A stretch of 64,000 nucleotides of DNA from an uncultured Pseudomonadales bacterium (lineage in GTDB: Bacteria > Pseudomonadota > Gammaproteobacteria > Pseudomonadales > Azotimanducaceae): the NCBI GenBank assembly GCA_938036875.1, contig CALHVX010000025.1:1-64000 (forward strand), read 5' to 3'. The notes beneath the pieces are model-generated. The model had not been told where the DNA came from, made no database searches, and was given only the letters and a program-made list of their open reading frames with translations. A program made the position numbers and the translations under genes. Shown piece by piece: positions 60,432-64,000 of this stretch. The stretch's first letter is position 1. Every line of letters begins with the position of its first letter.

Positions 60432-62117
60432 CTAACCAGGCCCAAGTAGTTGATCTTTAAGGTTCTGCACGCGGTCAGCGCTACCGCGTAAGTAATTTGC
60501 TTGGGTTTGGGCACCGACCACAATCGGTCGTAGCAATATCACCAGCTCACTCTTGGTGGCTGATTGCACTTTTTGCTTAAACAAGTGCCCTATTCCAGGC
60601 AGCCTGCCTAGGCCTGGAACACGCGCGTTGTCATCTTTGCTGGAGTTCTGCATCAGGCCACCAATGACCACAATCTGACCGCTGAGTGCGCGCACAATGC
60701 TGTCTGATTCTCGAATGGTGCTAGCGGCAAGTGGCACTGCATCACCACTAATCACTTTAAGCTGCTCTTCAACCTCGCTGACCGTTGGGTGCACGTGCAG
60801 CACAACCTGGCCCTCTTTAGAAATCTGCGGGGTCACGTCTAGAGCGATACCAGAAAAGAACGGCGTTAGCTCAGGCGAGTTCACCGTATTGATAGCGCTC
60901 CCGGCGCTGATCGTATCGGTTGAGATATCTGTGACAAAAAACTCATCGGATCCAACTTTGATCACGGCTTTTTGGTTGTTCACCGTGGCGATACGAGGGC
61001 TAGACAAAACCTGCACAACGCCCTGAGTTTTCAACAGCGAGATGGCTGCGTCAAAATCGCCAAACGCGCTCGACAAAGTAAAACCGCTACCGGTAGGGTT
61101 AAAAAAGGTGGAGTTTTTTCCAAAAACGAACTCACCAGCGGCGCTGTGCTCGCTACCCGGGTTCACGCCATCGCCATCAAAAGTACCACCAGAAGCATCA
61201 CCAAAGGTGTGCCAATCGATGCCAGATTGAAAACCTTCGCGCAGCGTGACCTCAAGAATTTTCGCCTCTAAAATCACCTGTCGATCTAAATTGGACTGAA
61301 CCAACTCCAAGTAACTGCGCACCGATGCCAACACATCCGGAACCGCACGCACCATCACAATTCCCACTTGGGGTGTGACAACCACTTGGGCTTCGGGATC
61401 TACGGTAACCATGGCCGTCAAGGTGAACTCAAGCTCCTGCCAGAAATTTGCTTCCGCATCCGTATTCACCATGGTGCCCACAACACCAGTGCCGTTACCG
61501 CCGCCTTGAGCGTTTTGGTTGCCAGCTTGGTTGTTGACATTGTTCGTGTTGTTGGCACCGCCACCGGAATCGGACACCTTGCCAGCACTCACTTGCATTT
61601 CAGAGTGACCGGTACGGGTGACGTTCAAATAGTCGATCTGAAATATTTCACTACGATGGGAATCTGGGTAAATCTGATACACGGTCCCTTTCAGCACGCT
61701 ATCTAATCCATAAACGTCGCGCATCACGCCCATCACTTCAGCAATGGTCACATTGCTGAGCTCTAAAGAAACTTTTCCGGCAACCCCAGGGTGCAACACC
61801 ACGGAGTAGCCTGTATCTGCAACCAAACCGCGATAGAACTGCGCAATGGCGACTTTATCTACGCTTAGGTCAAATCGTTGGCTGGCCGCATCCTGCTGTG
61901 GATTCGGCATAAGGCTTGTTACCAGATCTTGAGGTAGCGCCGTTTTCTGTTCTGTCAAAGCACGATTGCTTGCCGCATCGGCTCGCAGCTCGGCTAACAC
62001 TTGATCACTGCTAGCCAAGTCTTCAACCGGTTTCGGTCCAACAGCCGCGCAACCTGACAGCAATAAAGCTAATACCAAGCTGATTAATATTCGATGCTTA
62101 AACACAACGGAAATCAT
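60432..62117 (-). CDS. mshL: MSHA secretin
   Basis: Lipobox 'LLLSGCAAVG', secretin region 'VVQVLSSPRIATVNNQKAVIKVGSDEFFVTDIS...VIGGLMQNSS'. Confidence 0.93.
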   Translation of the reverse strand: MISVVFKHRILISLVLALLLSGCAAVGPKPVEDLASSDQVLAELRADAASNRALTEQKTALPQDLVTSLMPNPQQDAASQRFDLSVDKVAIAQFYRGLVADTGYSVVLHPGVAGKVSLELSNVTIAEVMGVMRDVYGLDSVLKGTVYQIYPDSHRSEIFQIDYLNVTRTGHSEMQVSAGKVSDSGGGANNTNNVNNQAGNQNAQGGGNGTGVVGTMVNTDAEANFWQELEFTLTAMVTVDPEAQVVVTPQVGIVMVRAVPDVLASVRSYLELVQSNLDRQVILEAKILEVTLREGFQSGIDWHTFGDASGGTFDGDGVNPGSEHSAAGEFVFGKNSTFFNPTGSGFTLSSAFGDFDAAISLLKTQGVVQVLSSPRIATVNNQKAVIKVGSDEFFVTDISTDTISAGSAINTVNSPELTPFFSGIALDVTPQISKEGQVVLHVHPTVSEVEEQLKVISGDAVPLAASTIRESDSIVRALSGQIVVIGGLMQNSSKDDNARVPGLGRLPGIGHLFKQKVQSATKSELVILLRPIVVGAQTQANYLRGSADRVQNLKDQLLGPG

Positions 62118-62539
62118 CGGTAGTCCTTTCCTATATTTGATTTAGGTAGCCGCAGTACTAGCGACCGAGCATGATTTTTGCCCTGCAACTGAACCTCGTC
62201 TTTACCCACACGAACTAGCGTCATGCCAGCCACTTGCCCACCTTCTCGAACTAACTTGTTATTGATGACCGCCAGGCGGCGTTCATCGCTAAGCAAAATT
62301 GAGCTTAGAACCGGTTTTTTAGGTTTGCTCTTCATTTCGGCACCAGCACTTGGCGCCTTAAGTTTCGGCGCACCCGGCGGTTGCGTTGGATCTCGCCGTT
62401 GTGCTGCTAGGGGTATCACCACCGCAACCGGCTGCGCCAAGCTTGGTGCTGTAGATGCGATGGCTACTCGACCAACCGTCAGCCCAACAGCAAAACCAAG
62501 AATTAAAACGCTAGCCCCACCCACTGATCGCTTAGACAC
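62114..62539 (-). CDS. mshK: MshK-like protein
   Basis: 'RRDPTQPPGAPK...LSSILLSDERRLAVINNKLVREGGQVAGMTLVRVGKDEVQLQ'; synteny. Confidence 0.82.
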   Translation of the reverse strand: MSKRSVGGASVLILGFAVGLTVGRVAIASTAPSLAQPVAVVIPLAAQRRDPTQPPGAPKLKAPSAGAEMKSKPKKPVLSSILLSDERRLAVINNKLVREGGQVAGMTLVRVGKDEVQLQGKNHARSLVLRLPKSNIGKDYR

Positions 62540-63263
62540 CCAACCACTCCTTACGCCGACTCAAGGTATCCACTTGTATTCTGACCCGAGCTGTCGGATG
62601 CGCTTTCACCTGGTAATCAAAGCTGCGCCAATTCAACCGCCAACTACTGTTTTCCAGCGTGGTGAGGTAGGCCAACACATCAAAATAACTGCCTTCAAAC
62701 TCCAGCTCGATAGGGTGTCGATAAACGCTTGGCTCGGCAGGGGCGGCAAGGTCTGGGTCGGTCGAAACCGTTGTCTCTAGAGCGCCTTGGGGCCCTGAAG
62801 AATTTAGGTGAAGGCGCGATGCCGCCAGAGGCTCCGTTGGCAGGCGAGTCACACGCTTGAACGCTAGCCCTTGATGTTGCCGCATAAGATCTGCAAGTAA
62901 CTCGGGCATTTTGCTCGGCTCAACAAATCTTTCTATCGAGTGACGTAGCTCAAGGTCGAGCTGAGTTAAGTCAGCCTGCAACTGATCCCGCTGTTGGCTC
63001 AACGCCATGTCCGGGTCTTGCAGGTCGCCGCCCTTAAGCAGTTGCTGCTCCTGAATTGCCGCAGTTAGTTGTGCCTGACTATTGGTGATACCTATTTGAG
63101 CACGGCTGCGTTCTTTATCTAGGTAATCTTGCAAGGCATAGGTCCACAGCATCCAAACTAAGGATATTAGGGTCACGCCCACCAATAAGCGTTCGCGCCA
63201 TACAAGCGCATCAAACTTAGCGCGACCTTCGTTAAAGGTCCCTGTTAAATCAAAACCACTCAT
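62532..63263 (-). CDS. mshJ: MshJ-like (PilO-like) protein
   Basis: One TM; coiled-coil and PilO-like topology; synteny. Confidence 0.8.
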   Translation of the reverse strand: MSGFDLTGTFNEGRAKFDALVWRERLLVGVTLISLVWMLWTYALQDYLDKERSRAQIGITNSQAQLTAAIQEQQLLKGGDLQDPDMALSQQRDQLQADLTQLDLELRHSIERFVEPSKMPELLADLMRQHQGLAFKRVTRLPTEPLAASRLHLNSSGPQGALETTVSTDPDLAAPAEPSVYRHPIELEFEGSYFDVLAYLTTLENSSWRLNWRSFDYQVKAHPTARVRIQVDTLSRRKEWLGV

Positions 63264-63901
63264 GCGCCACCTGCCTTGCTCAGCAAAGCAGAGGGCTTGG
63301 ATTGGTCAGCGAGATGGTCTTTAGGCACCGGACCTACAATCTCGAAGCGCACGTTGCCATCTTTAGCTTCGGTCAACTCAAACCGGTCAAAGGTCTGCCC
63401 AGCAAAACCCGTGCCTCGGGCAATACGTTGCAAAAATTCGGGCACCTTAGAGGCAGAGTAGGCATAGCCGCGCAACGCCACGTCTGCATCTCCCTGCCCA
63501 AAGGCTAAGCCGTCAAGCCAGAGGCCATCCACTTGGACCAACGACAATTCCGCTAGGTAGTGAGTAAAACCTTGAGAGGTTTCTAGCTCAGCCAAAATGG
63601 TGCTCAGCTGCTGCTCTTCACGTTTGCGCTGCAGCAAGAAGGCAACGTTCTGAGCCAGTGTTGGGTTTGGCTGCCGCTGCGCCATCTCGCGTAGCTTGGC
63701 ATTTGCCTCGGTTAGCACCCTGACTTCAGCAGCAACCGACGCCATCTGGCGCTGATCTTTGTACAGGCCGTAACCTTGCCAGGCTGACCAAAGCAGCAGC
63801 AGGCCAGCAAATGCACCACAAGCACCCAGCACTTGGGTCGAGGTCACCGTAGCGCGAGGCGGGATTAAACCCGCACTAAGTAGGTTTATCTGTTGTTCCA
63901 T
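63260..63901 (-). CDS. PilN-like MSHA protein (MshI2-type)
   Basis: 'MEQQINLLSAGLIPPR' PilN-type start, one TM; synteny. Confidence 0.78.
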   Translation of the reverse strand: MEQQINLLSAGLIPPRATVTSTQVLGACGAFAGLLLLWSAWQGYGLYKDQRQMASVAAEVRVLTEANAKLREMAQRQPNPTLAQNVAFLLQRKREEQQLSTILAELETSQGFTHYLAELSLVQVDGLWLDGLAFGQGDADVALRGYAYSASKVPEFLQRIARGTGFAGQTFDRFELTEAKDGNVRFEIVGPVPKDHLADQSKPSALLSKAGGA

Positions 63902-64000
63902 TAGGCCGCTTGCCTCATCGGTGGATTCCTCAGTCCGCGCAACAAGCCACCAATCGCCGGCAAGCCAGCAGACACGGCATTCGCTTGGGCCACGGTTAGA
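63901..64000 (-). CDS. C-terminal fragment of PilM/MshI-like protein, truncated by the window edge
   Basis: Translates as ...LTVAQANAVSAGLPAIGGLLRGLRNPPMRQAA* and overlaps the next start (TAATG). Confidence 0.6.
   Translation of the reverse strand, partial: LTVAQANAVSAGLPAIGGLLRGLRNPPMRQAA

Overview
The window is a gene-dense gammaproteobacterial chromosome segment. I recognise no prophage, integrase, transposase, rRNA, tRNA or CRISPR array. Most of it is housekeeping: gltBD, the damX-like/aroB/aroK/pilQPONM block, ponA, rpmE, priA, hslVU, ubiE-ubiJ-ubiB, hisE, tatABC, dtd, typA, glnA, ntrBC, and an MSHA-type type IV pilus locus running off the right edge. The strongest unexplained signal lies in the two non-coding gaps at about 18.3-18.7 kb and 20.1-20.85 kb. 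There are six copies of a ~100-115 nt element. Each has a conserved ~56-nt core (TCCACAGGGCCATGRGG.TGA...GATTCCnAyGCTTAAGTTGC) between two 21-29 nt self-complementary arms. The arms fall into two sequence classes that track element orientation. Between classes the bases change on both sides of the stem, so pairing is kept while sequence changes. The elements form three convergent pairs around a carotenoid-oxygenase gene, where gltBD and the damX-aroBK-pil block meet convergently, and one pair is tandemly duplicated with a 354-bp period. Other points of interest: in-frame tandem repeats inside NtrB (15 bp x 6, in the DHp hairpin) and AroK (12 bp x 4, lid region); a PP-loop tRNA-thiolation-like protein coupled to a TusA-like protein at the typA-glnA position where I would expect thiI; a sigma54/NtrC-type glnA promoter; and an MSHA locus with no mshM between mshL and mshN. 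All calls are by reading; no database search or folding program was run.
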